A DNA stretch of 19,381 nt from an uncultured Collinsella sp. Its GTDB lineage: Bacteria > Actinomycetota > Coriobacteriia > Coriobacteriales > Coriobacteriaceae. The stretch covers positions 1-19,381 of the forward strand of contig UQWQ01000038.1 of NCBI GenBank assembly GCA_900544755.1, read 5' to 3'. Under the pieces are notes generated by a model, which saw only the letters and a list, made by a program, of their open reading frames with translations, ran no database searches and was not told the DNA's origin. This document shows, in pieces, positions 12,820 to 19,381 of this stretch. The translations under genes and the position numbers were made by a program. The stretch's first letter is position 1, and every line of letters starts with the position of its first letter.

Positions 12820-14622
12820 TTAGGCCTTCTTGCGACGATAGATCACGTAGGCGCAGACACCGATGATGACGACGGCGCCAACGGCCATGGCGGCCATGTT
12901 GTTGCCCTCGGACTTCTCCTCGGTGACCTCTTTCTCTTCGGCCTCGGGCTCGGCCACGTCCTCATCGGAAAGGGCCTCGTCGGCGTAGGTGATGGACTCG
13001 ACCAGGCAGTCGTTGTCAGCATCGTAGTCACTCGGGACGAACTCCTCGGAGAAATCGCCCTCCTGGAGGTAGTCGCGCATCTCCTCGAGCATGGCCTTGC
13101 ACTTAACATAGGTGTTCTTGGTTGCAGCCTTGCCGGCCTTGTTGGCCAGGGCGGTGCGGGCTTCGGTGCCTTCTTCGGCCTGCATGGCCTCGTCGACGGT
13201 CAGGTTCTGCTCGATGAGTTCCTTCTGCAGGGCGTCGAGATAGGCGCGGACGCCGGCGGCGCAGTGGTCGCGGTTCTCATAGGCGAGCGTGTTGATGTCC
13301 ATGAGGACGTAGTTGATGGAGTTCTTGGGCTCCTCGTTGTTCACGACGTCTTCCTCTTCGCAGTGATCGAAGGAGACATCCTGATCGCTGAAGTAGGGGC
13401 TGACCTCGGTGAGCAGTGCGGAATAGAGGGGGATGGCGACGGAGAACTCGGCGTTGGATAGCATCTCCCACTGGATGGTCGCGATCTCGGGGTCCATGCC
13501 GTGACGGATCTGGAAGGTGTGGATTTCGGTGTTGCGGTTGGAGCCGATGGCATAGGCGCCGTCGGTGTTGGCGTTGAGGCCGGCGACATTCTCGCCGCGA
13601 GCGGCGAAGGAACGAATCATCTCAAAGGTGTTCCAGTCGGACTTGCCGGGCGTAAAGAACAGCGGCTGCATTTCGTGGACCAGGGCGCCGGTCGTCGCGC
13701 GAGCGTCTTCGCGCTCGTCCTTGACGATCTCGTAGTCGGTGCCCTCAGCAAGCGGAGCCATGAAGTAATCGCGGCCCTGGATATAGCGCGACCACTGGTG
13801 CATGCCGGCCTCGCCAATCTCCTCGCCGTAGGTCTTGGCGACGTCGAACTTGCCGTCGGTGTACTCGGCAAAGCCCTTCTCCTTAGGCATAGACTCGATG
13901 CCCTCGGAGTGGAGGCAGTTCTCGGTGTCGTCGAGGTCGACGTCATAGGTGAGGTTGCCGATGTTGGGGTTGAGCGAGGCGATATCGTCAGTGAGCCTCA
14001 TGGCGATCCACTGATGGCCGGAAAGCGCTGCAAACAACCAGGTCTCGTTGTTGTCGGCAATGATGATCTGGTCGTTGGAGCAGACGCCCTGCTCGTCAAT
14101 CAGGCTGCCGAGGAGCTCGACACCCTCGCGGGCCGTGGCACTCTCGCCCAGAATGACGCTGGCGTAGTTGTATTCGCCAATGCCAGTCTCCTCGGTGATG
14201 GGGTCGGCCTCTTCGGCCTTCTCGTTATAGGAGGTGCTCAACGTGGCAGAGCAGGAGACGCCCTTCTCGTTGATGCCTGCCTCGGAATATGCGTCGTAGC
14301 GATCTTCCCACTGCGAGGGGTTGTCGCGAACGAAGGTGTAGCGGTAGGTTGCGCCCTTGGACTTGTACTCAAAACCGGACTCGACCGAGGTGTACTCGTT
14401 GCCGTCCTTGTGTGCGGGCTCAATGCCAAAGTGCTTGATGTAGCGCGGACCGAAGTCCTCGGAACGGCCGTAGTACGTGTTGCCGTCTGCCGTGAGCTTG
14501 CTGCCCATGTAGATCTGGGTGCAGGCGAGTGCCGAAGTCGGCATGGCCATGATAGCCGCTGCTCCAAACGCAAGGCCGCAGCCGAGCTTCTTGAGCGTGT
14601 TGACAGGATGAGTAAACCTCAT
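12820..14622 (-). CDS. Secreted C69 family dipeptidase with C-terminal membrane anchor
   Basis: A 600-residue exported peptidase of family C69 (PepD-like Ntn hydrolases). The signal peptide (about residues 8-33) ends TSALA, directly before Cys34 in CTQIYMG; in this family that Cys, freed as the N-terminal residue, is the nucleophile. Family segments include GNTYYGRSEDFGPRY, NEKGVSCSATLS, YNYASVILGESATAREG and IADNNETWLFAALSGHQW. It probably releases amino acids from dipeptides outside the cell. After an acidic region (about 550-575) the C-terminus has one helix (NNMAAMAVGAVVIIGVCAYV) and YRRKKA, so it is membrane-anchored. No LPXTG sortase motif is seen. ATG 14622 is set by GGGAGGG 3-4 nt upstream; the longer frame to 14682 has no such site. 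Confidence 0.9.
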   Translation of the reverse strand: MRFTHPVNTLKKLGCGLAFGAAAIMAMPTSALACTQIYMGSKLTADGNTYYGRSEDFGPRYIKHFGIEPAHKDGNEYTSVESGFEYKSKGATYRYTFVRDNPSQWEDRYDAYSEAGINEKGVSCSATLSTSYNEKAEEADPITEETGIGEYNYASVILGESATAREGVELLGSLIDEQGVCSNDQIIIADNNETWLFAALSGHQWIAMRLTDDIASLNPNIGNLTYDVDLDDTENCLHSEGIESMPKEKGFAEYTDGKFDVAKTYGEEIGEAGMHQWSRYIQGRDYFMAPLAEGTDYEIVKDEREDARATTGALVHEMQPLFFTPGKSDWNTFEMIRSFAARGENVAGLNANTDGAYAIGSNRNTEIHTFQIRHGMDPEIATIQWEMLSNAEFSVAIPLYSALLTEVSPYFSDQDVSFDHCEEEDVVNNEEPKNSINYVLMDINTLAYENRDHCAAGVRAYLDALQKELIEQNLTVDEAMQAEEGTEARTALANKAGKAATKNTYVKCKAMLEEMRDYLQEGDFSEEFVPSDYDADNDCLVESITYADEALSDEDVAEPEAEEKEVTEEKSEGNNMAAMAVGAVVIIGVCAYVIYRRKKA

Positions 14623-14930
14623 AATCCCTCCCAACTGTTGAAACCCCGCGAAACCGTACGGAGTTTCAGCTAATAAATACATCTACTAGCCTAAAGGAAG
14701 TGTAAAGAGTATTCACTCGACAACAGCCTTTGCTCGATGAGCGTGAAGAAATATACGATGAACGGATAATAATACTCATTTTATGGCTTTAGTTAAATAA
14801 AGGCACCCTGCATTTACTGTAGCTGAATAAAGCATTAGACGGCGGTCAAAAAGAAAACTCTCCCGCTGTTTAGGATTTGCATAAACAGCGGGAGAGTCGA
14901 TAACTGGATGAATATCATACCAATGTGGAT
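14623..14930. other. AT-rich intergenic region upstream of the C69 gene
   Basis: This 308-bp region contains the terminator of the lipid kinase operon (14846-14897) and about 150 bp of unusually AT-rich sequence. On the minus strand TATTAT at 14774-14769 with TTTAAC at 14797-14792 (17-bp spacing) is a promoter candidate for the C69 gene. Two copies of a 13-mer, TAGTTAAATAAAG at 14790-14802 and TAGCTGAATAAAG at 14820-14832, lie exactly 30 bp apart. A weaker match, AGCTAATAAA, is at 14668-14677. Nearer the gene, GAAACCGTACGGAGTTTC (14650-14667) can fold as a small hairpin in the leader. Confidence 0.45.
14846..14897 (-). terminator. Strong intrinsic terminator of the lipid kinase operon
   Basis: Positions 14857-14872 (ACTCTCCCGCTGTTTA) pair perfectly with 14882-14897, a 16-bp stem with a 9-nt loop. 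On the minus strand TTTCTTTTTG follows at once. It lies 34 nt past the stop of the 30-residue peptide gene. Confidence 0.93.
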
Positions 14931-15023
14931 TTACTTCTTTCGGCGGTGAATCACGTTGATGGCGTAACCGACGAGCATGGCCAAGACGATGACAATAAAG
15001 CCGATCAGGGGATTGTCGTTCAT
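14931..15023 (-). CDS. 30-residue single-pass membrane peptide
   Basis: A short ORF beginning MNDNPLIGFIVIVLAMLVG and ending VIHRRKK. It is one hydrophobic helix (about residues 6-25) with an acidic outside end and a basic inside end. AGGAGG lies 6 nt before ATG 15023 and overlaps the region of the lipid kinase stop, which is only 9 nt upstream, so the two are almost certainly co-translated. A strong terminator follows. The near-ideal site and fit between stop and terminator argue that it is real. Function unknown; it might modulate the kinase or its membrane association. Confidence 0.72.
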   Translation of the reverse strand: MNDNPLIGFIVIVLAMLVGYAINVIHRRKK

Positions 15024-15032
15024 AGGGTCCTC

Positions 15033-15950
15033 CTATTTTCCGAGCGGGGAGAATTCGTCGACGATGAGGTCGAGGCATTGCGGAAGCGCGCGGGCTCCAA
15101 AGACGCCCGAATTGCTGGAGATAATCTCGCCATCGAACTGCATGCCCAGTGACGGGGTGCAGGTGATCTTGGCTTCATTGGTCTGGATGATCTTGAACTG
15201 TGGGCGCCCGAGTACCTTGCCGGCGGGGTCAAGCGCAGCGGTGATCACGGTAGGCAGCAGCTGCACGGTGCGCACGGGTTCGATGACCGCAATGTCGACC
15301 ATGCCGTCGTTCATGCGGCAGTTGGGGAACAGGTTGATGTCGTTTTGGATGACCGAGGTGTTGCCGGCCATGCAGCAGATGCCATCGAGCTCCTCGACAA
15401 TGCCGTCATGCTCGATGGTAAAGTGCGCCACCGTGGGGTTGGGCGTGGCGAGCGCGGAGAGGAAGTAGGCGATCTCGCCGATGTCGTTTTTGGTAGGGGC
15501 GGCCTTCATCATGATCTCGGCGTCGAAGCCCGAGCCGGCGATGATGATAAAGCCGTGGCGCTTTTCGTTGCCGTTCTCGTCGAGCCAAAAGAGCTCGCCC
15601 ATGTCCACTTTGACCGTGCGACCGGCACGGCAGGCCTTGGCAAGTGCCGCTGCCTCGGGGGCATTACCGATGTTGTTAAAGAACAGGCAGGCTGTGCCGG
15701 AGGGGAAGACGAGCGTGGGGACGCCGCATCCGCGCATTTGGTCGAGTACGTTGGAGACGGTGCCGTCGCCGCCCGAAATCACCACGCGATCAAACTCGCG
15801 CACGTCTGCCACGGCGTCTTCGGGTTCCATGCCATCGCCGATAAAACGCATCACGACCTCGTCGCCGCCCTGCGCGAGGGCGTGCGTGAATGCGTAGATT
15901 TCATCTGAGCTGGGGCCCGATGCCGGGTTGTGGATGATAAGGCAGCGCAT
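15033..15950 (-). CDS. Diacylglycerol kinase family lipid kinase
   Basis: A 305-residue protein of the DagK catalytic-domain family (DgkB/YegS-like). It has IIHNPASG at 5-12, the nucleotide-binding ISGGDGTVSNVLD at 58-70, TLVFPSGTACLFFNNIGN, GSGFDAEIMM and the C-terminal LGMQFDGEII. These enzymes phosphorylate diacylglycerol or related lipids on the inner face of the membrane, often recycling diacylglycerol from wall or lipoteichoic acid synthesis. The canonical GTxNDFAR motif is changed to GTACLFFNNIG, which suggests an unusual substrate or a divergent subfamily. ATG 15950 has only a weak upstream site (GGGAACG). It is divergent from RNase D and followed by the 30-residue peptide. Confidence 0.88.
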   Translation of the reverse strand: MRCLIIHNPASGPSSDEIYAFTHALAQGGDEVVMRFIGDGMEPEDAVADVREFDRVVISGGDGTVSNVLDQMRGCGVPTLVFPSGTACLFFNNIGNAPEAAALAKACRAGRTVKVDMGELFWLDENGNEKRHGFIIIAGSGFDAEIMMKAAPTKNDIGEIAYFLSALATPNPTVAHFTIEHDGIVEELDGICCMAGNTSVIQNDINLFPNCRMNDGMVDIAVIEPVRTVQLLPTVITAALDPAGKVLGRPQFKIIQTNEAKITCTPSLGMQFDGEIISSNSGVFGARALPQCLDLIVDEFSPLGK

Positions 15951-15978
15951 ACTTACGTTCCCGTTCTGTGACTAACCG

Positions 15979-15986
15979 AGTATAGT
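15979..15986. promoter_or_regulatory. Overlapping divergent -10 boxes
   Basis: AGTATAGT reads as TATAGT (15981-15986) on the plus strand and TATACT (15984-15979) on the minus strand. They would start transcripts for RNase D and for the lipid kinase, with leaders near 55 and 20 nt. A weak -35, TTCCCG at 15958-15963, exists for the plus strand. Polymerases would compete here. Confidence 0.35.
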
Positions 15987-16048
15987 TGTAAGGCAATGCC
16001 GATATCCTACCCGTGTTTTTCGGGCCTAACCTTATTCGATGGGTTGAT

Positions 16049-17182
16049 ATGTACATTTCCACACATCAGGCTCTACTCGACTTTTGTCAGCGCGCCCGTG
16101 AGTTTGACGCGATTGCCGTCGATACCGAGTTTTTGCGCGAGCGCACGTTCCATCCGCGCCTGTGCCTGGTCCAGATTGCCACTCCTGCCGAGAGCGTCGC
16201 GGTTGATCCGCTGGTGATCGACGACCTGTCTCCCTTGGCCGAACTCATGGCCGACGAGAGCGTGACCAAGGTGTTCCATGCTTGCTCGCAGGACATGGAA
16301 GTTATGCTTCATACCGTAGGCGTGTTGCCGCGTCCGATTTTTGACACGCAGGTGGCCGCCGCCTTTTTAGGCGAGCGCCAGCAGATTTCCTACGGCGCGC
16401 TCGTGCAGACGTTTTGCGGCGTCTCGCTGCCCAAGACTGAGTCGCTGACCGACTGGTCGCGTCGCCCGCTGACCGATAAGCAGATTGAGTACGCGATCGA
16501 TGACGTCAAGTACCTGATCGTCGCCTATACCGAGATGATGAGCCGTCTGCGCGAGCTGGGCCGCGTGGACTGGGTACTCGACGAGTTGCGCCCGCTGGCT
16601 GACGAGTCGCACTATCGCGCCGATCGCCACGAGGCGTTCCGCAAGGTCAAGCGCATCAATTCGTGCAGCCGTCACCAGCTGGGTATCGCGCGCGAGCTCG
16701 CCGCCTGGCGCGAGGACCGCGCCGAGCGCCGTAACATCCCGCGCAAGTGGGTCATGTCCGACGACACGCTGCTTGCGCTCGTTAAGCGCAATCCCGTCCG
16801 CGTTGAGGAGTTCCGTAGCATTCGCGGTACCGACCAGCTGGGGGAGCGCGACGTGGACGGTGCGCTCATGGCCATCAAGCGCGGCGCGAGCTGCCCGCAC
16901 GATCGCCTGCCGCTCATGGTGCGCGGACACCGTCAGATCTCGCCGGAGCTGGAGAGCGTGACGGACCTGATGTATGCGCTCATCCGCCTGGTTGCCGAGC
17001 GCTCGGGGGTGGCGACCTCGGTCATTGCCTCGCGCGATGACCTGGCCGATTACATCGAGCATCCTGAGCAAAGCCCCCTGCGCGAAGGCTGGCGTTTTGA
17101 GCTTGTGGGTTCGCGCCTGGACGATCTGCTCTCGGGCAATATGGGGCTGACGGTGAAGGACGGCAAAATCGAGCTTCTATAG
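16049..17182 (+). CDS. rnd: Ribonuclease D
   Basis: A 377-residue RNase D, the usual length. It is a 3'-5' exoribonuclease that trims tRNA precursors and other structured RNAs. The DEDDy residues are visible: AVDTEFLRE with D25 and E27, FHACSQDMEVM with D82, and YAIDDVKYL with Y148 and D152. A helical HRDC-type domain follows from about 205 (RHQLGIARELAAWREDRAERRNIPRKWVMSDDTLL region), and a second helical domain ends the protein. ATG 16049 begins MYISTHQALLDF just before the catalytic fold; its ribosome-binding site (GGG) is weak. An in-frame GTG at 16013 adds 12 residues without a better site. Monocistronic between a divergent lipid kinase and a peptidase gene. Confidence 0.93.
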   Translation: MYISTHQALLDFCQRAREFDAIAVDTEFLRERTFHPRLCLVQIATPAESVAVDPLVIDDLSPLAELMADESVTKVFHACSQDMEVMLHTVGVLPRPIFDTQVAAAFLGERQQISYGALVQTFCGVSLPKTESLTDWSRRPLTDKQIEYAIDDVKYLIVAYTEMMSRLRELGRVDWVLDELRPLADESHYRADRHEAFRKVKRINSCSRHQLGIARELAAWREDRAERRNIPRKWVMSDDTLLALVKRNPVRVEEFRSIRGTDQLGERDVDGALMAIKRGASCPHDRLPLMVRGHRQISPELESVTDLMYALIRLVAERSGVATSVIASRDDLADYIEHPEQSPLREGWRFELVGSRLDDLLSGNMGLTVKDGKIELL

Positions 17183-17266
17183 TTACGCGGCTTTACCAAA
17201 CGCTGTAAACGTTCTAGAGCGGCAATGCCAAAACATCGATGGCGTCTCGTTGGCTGGGCGAGTGGG

Positions 17267-17272
17267 TAGAAT
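17267..17272 (+). promoter_or_regulatory. -10 box candidate for the YugP-like gene
   Basis: TAGAAT at 17267-17272 lies 36 nt before the ATG at 17308, so a transcript would start near 17279. No good -35 at normal spacing. The same TAGAAT hexamer precedes the D-Asp ligase gene. Confidence 0.3.
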
Positions 17273-17307
17273 GCCTCCAACGTGTAACTCGATTCGGAGG
17301 AATTCGT

Positions 17308-18012
17308 ATGCCCTATTACTATGGATACGGCTTTGGCATCGACCCGCTGTACCTGCTGGTTGTTCTTGTTTGTACGGTGCTCGGTCTTGCCGCGCAGAGC
17401 TATATCAACTCGACGTACAAAACCTGGTCCAAGGTTCGCTCGGACGGCGACACGGGCGCTGCGGTCGCGCGCCGCATGCTCGACGCCAACGGCTGCAATG
17501 CCGTGGGTATCGAAGGTGTCGCCGGTGAGCTCACCGACCACTACAACCCGCAGGATAACAACCTGTACCTCTCGGACGCCAACCGTTCGGGCGGCTCGGT
17601 TGCAAGCGTTGCTGTCGCTTGTCACGAGGCGGGCCACGCCGCCCAGCGTCAAAGCGGCTACGCCATGATGAAAGTGCGTACCGCCCTGGTTCCGGTTGTC
17701 AACTTTACCCAGAACACTTGGACCATAGTGTTGCTCTTGGGCCTGTTTATGAACATTGCCGGGCTCACATCCCTCGCACTGATCTTCTTCTCGTTTAGCG
17801 TGTTGTTCCAGCTGGTTACGCTGCCGGTCGAGATCGATGCCAGCCGCCGCGCTGTGGCCTACATTGAGCAGTCGGGCATGAGCTCCAAGCAGGTCAACGG
17901 TGCCAAGAAGGTGCTGACGGCAGCTGCGCTTACCTATGTGGCAGCGGCGCTCACCTCGATTATTCAGCTGCTCTACCTTATGGCTCGCTACAACAGAAAC
18001 TCCAACCGATAA
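17308..18012 (+). CDS. YugP-family membrane zinc metallopeptidase
   Basis: A 234-residue integral membrane protein. The N-terminus MPYYYGYGFGIDPLYLL leads into a first helix (about 13-31). The zinc motif HEAGH is at 106-110 (VACHEAGHAAQRQSGYAMM), preceded by the YugP-type DHYNPQDNNLYLSDANRSGGSVAS. Two further hydrophobic segments follow (about 134-170), then LPVEIDASRRA, whose Glu or Asp probably supplies the third zinc ligand, and a last helix near 205-228. This matches the DUF/neutral zinc metallopeptidase family of Bacillus YugP; the substrate is unknown. GGAGG lies 7 nt before ATG 17308, which fixes the start; the frame is open further upstream without a site. Confidence 0.88.
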   Translation: MPYYYGYGFGIDPLYLLVVLVCTVLGLAAQSYINSTYKTWSKVRSDGDTGAAVARRMLDANGCNAVGIEGVAGELTDHYNPQDNNLYLSDANRSGGSVASVAVACHEAGHAAQRQSGYAMMKVRTALVPVVNFTQNTWTIVLLLGLFMNIAGLTSLALIFFSFSVLFQLVTLPVEIDASRRAVAYIEQSGMSSKQVNGAKKVLTAAALTYVAAALTSIIQLLYLMARYNRNSNR

Positions 18013-18027
18013 GAACTTGGACTGACA

Positions 18028-18059
18028 GGCGCCGCGGGGATTTGTGTCCCCGCGGCGCT
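18028..18059 (+). terminator. Strong GC hairpin after the YugP-like gene
   Basis: Positions 18028-18040 pair with 18047-18059, a 13-bp stem with one G-U pair and loop TTTGTG (core CGCCGCGGGGA/TCCCCGCGGCG). It lies 16 nt past the stop. No T tract follows, so termination may be partial. TACTAT at 18061-18066 immediately after could be the -10 box of the next gene. Confidence 0.65.
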
Positions 18060-18127
18060 GTACTATGTGTGGGACTTGAATTTGCACAGGGCCGGAGCCC
18101 GTGTGCACGATGACGAAAGGAGGCTGC

Positions 18128-19381
18128 GTGGCAGGCTGGAATCTAACCGGCAATGCCGTTTCCGCCGAGTTCGACGGTTCGGACGAGCGGGAGCGCAAAG
18201 AGCTCAGCGTGAGCCAGGCGGTGGAGATCGCCGCCGGCGCGCTCGATGCCATTCCGCAGCTGAGCGTCCTGGGCGAGGTCACGGGCTTTCGTGGCCCCAA
18301 TGCCCGAAGCGGCCACTGCTACTTCCAGATCAAGGACGACTCGGCCGCCGTCGATTGCATCATCTGGAAGGGCGCCTATCTCAAGCGCACCTTCGACTTG
18401 CGCGACGGTATGCAGGTGAGCTTTAAGGGCAGCTTCAATCTCTATAAGCCCACGGGCCGTATGAGCTTTGTCGCCCGTTCGTTCTCGCTGGCGGGGGAGG
18501 GCCTGCTGCGTCAACAGGTGGCACAGTTAGCCGAAAAGCTGCGCCGCGAGGGGCTGATGGACGAGTCCCGCAAACGTCGCATTCCGGTGTTTTGCTCGCG
18601 CGTGGCGGTCGTCACCTCGCTTTCGGGTGCCGTGATCGACGACGTCAAGCGTACGCTGCGCCGTCGAAACCCACTTGTCGAGCTCGTTTGCGTGGGTGCC
18701 AAGGTCCAGGGCGAGGGTGCGCCAGCAGAGCTTATTGAAGGCTTGCGCCGCGCCGCCACCATTACGCCGGCGCCCGACTGTATTTTGCTGGTGCGCGGCG
18801 GCGGCTCCTTTGAGGACCTCATGACCTTTAACGACGAAGAGCTTGCTCGCGCGGTGGCGGCCTGTCCCGTGCCTGTGGTGACCGGTATCGGCCACGAGCC
18901 CGATACCTCGATCTGCGATATGGTGAGCGACCGTCGCGCCTCCACGCCAACGGCGGCGGCAGAATCCGTGGCACCGGCTATGACAGAGCTGGAGGATGTG
19001 CTCGAGACGCGCCATCAGCGCCTAGGTGCTGCGATGGCTTCGATGATCGGGTCGGATCAGGTCGATCTGGAGATGCTCGATCAGCGTGGTCGACGTGCCT
19101 GGGATACCTATACGGCGCGCTTGGGCGATGCGCTCGATGCGGCCGCGTGCCGCCCGTGCCTGAACGATCCAACGTTTATGGTTGAGCGTCGCGAGTCGGA
19201 GCTTGCCCTGACCGCTGACCGCCTGTCGGGCGCCATTGCGCGCTCGGTCGGGGTGTTCCGTTCGAACTATGAGCGCCTGCCCGAGCACTTGGTCGCAAGC
19301 ACCTCGGGGCTCGATGGCAAGCACCATGCGCTCACGCTCGCGAGCTCCCGTCTGGAGCATCAAGGGCGCACGATGTTGAGC
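18128..19381 (+). CDS. xseA: Exodeoxyribonuclease VII large subunit, 3' end cut by window
   Basis: 418 codons are visible and the frame is still open at the window edge. XseA with several XseB subunits degrades single-stranded DNA from both ends in repair. The N-terminal OB-fold (about residues 25-122) has LSVSQAVEIAAGAL, LGEVTGFRGP and GHCYFQIKDDSAAVDCIIW. The catalytic domain begins near 150 with RRIPVFCSRVAVVTSLSGAVIDDV (read as two joined segments), then LVRGGGSFEDLMTFNDEELARA, VVTGIGHEPDTSICD and RRASTPTAAAE, all standard for the family. A long helical region follows to the cut. GTG 18128 has AAGGAGG 4 nt upstream. A small xseB partner would be expected downstream but is outside the window. 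Confidence 0.93.
   Translation, partial: MAGWNLTGNAVSAEFDGSDERERKELSVSQAVEIAAGALDAIPQLSVLGEVTGFRGPNARSGHCYFQIKDDSAAVDCIIWKGAYLKRTFDLRDGMQVSFKGSFNLYKPTGRMSFVARSFSLAGEGLLRQQVAQLAEKLRREGLMDESRKRRIPVFCSRVAVVTSLSGAVIDDVKRTLRRRNPLVELVCVGAKVQGEGAPAELIEGLRRAATITPAPDCILLVRGGGSFEDLMTFNDEELARAVAACPVPVVTGIGHEPDTSICDMVSDRRASTPTAAAESVAPAMTELEDVLETRHQRLGAAMASMIGSDQVDLEMLDQRGRRAWDTYTARLGDALDAAACRPCLNDPTFMVERRESELALTADRLSGAIARSVGVFRSNYERLPEHLVASTSGLDGKHHALTLASSRLEHQGRTMLS

Noticed and set aside
13501..14673. Plus-strand open frame of 390 codons opposite the C69 gene
   Set aside because: Antisense shadow; the C69 reading has signal peptide, catalytic Cys and anchor.
17050..18300. Minus-strand open frame of 416 codons
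   Set aside because: Runs antisense through RNase D end, the YugP-like gene, a terminator and the xseA start; not compatible with a real gene.
1..19381. CRISPR arrays, tRNA or rRNA genes, insertion sequences
   Set aside because: No regularly spaced repeats, tRNA-like cloverleaf, rRNA sequence or transposase frame was recognised in either strand.

Overview
The window is about 19.4 kb of G+C-rich, densely coding bacterial chromosome. It has purine-rich Shine-Dalgarno sites, many GTG/ATG starts and strong GC hairpins between genes. The gene set fits a high-G+C Gram-positive gut anaerobe of the Coriobacteriia, most likely Collinsella or a close relative: a D-aspartate ligase with an aspartate racemase, an energy-coupling-factor (ECF) transporter, a secreted C69 dipeptidase, a YugP-type zinc peptidase, a Tat-like lipoprotein and a membrane Ser/Thr kinase. 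This placement is inference from gene content and style; no 16S or tRNA gene is present. I saw no tRNA, rRNA, CRISPR array, transposase or prophage gene.

Layout, left to right. 1-174 (-): the N-terminal end of a diaminopimelate decarboxylase-like gene. 554-1741 (+): an M20D amidohydrolase. 1844-2438 (+): a HigBA-type toxin-antitoxin pair behind palindromic operator candidates. 2468-2791 (+): a small membrane protein. 2953-3498 (+): a lipoprotein whose ribosome-binding site lies inside a 14-bp hairpin. 3537-5437 (+): a helix-turn-helix protein and a membrane Ser/Thr kinase. 5475-6608 (-): a secreted coiled-coil muralytic enzyme. 7002-9089 (+): a D-aspartate ligase and aspartate racemase pair. 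9215-12678 (-): a complete ECF transporter operon. 12820-14622 (-): a secreted, membrane-anchored C69 peptidase. 14931-15950 (-): a diacylglycerol-kinase-family lipid kinase and a 30-residue membrane peptide. 16049-17182 (+): RNase D. 17308-18012 (+): a YugP-like zinc peptidase. 18128-19381 (+): the exonuclease VII large subunit, cut by the window edge.

The most striking element is the leader of the ECF operon. Reading leftward on the minus strand there is an extended -10 promoter, a 22-codon leader ORF with three consecutive Trp codons, and a 12-bp terminator hairpin with a T tract. Then come the S-component gene, a fused two-domain ATPase gene and the T-component gene. This is the layout of ribosome-mediated tryptophan attenuation, and it implies that the transporter imports tryptophan or a precursor. 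A 21-bp inverted repeat (20/21 matches) links the leader ORF to a segment beyond the terminator and is not explained by the classical model.

The second coherent module is cell wall. The ATP-grasp ligase and racemase next to it probably make D-Asp and attach it to the peptidoglycan stem peptide, as in Enterococcus faecium. They lie divergent from a muralytic enzyme across a 393-bp region rich in dyad repeats and containing an early terminator. Several other short structured regions look regulatory and are listed separately.
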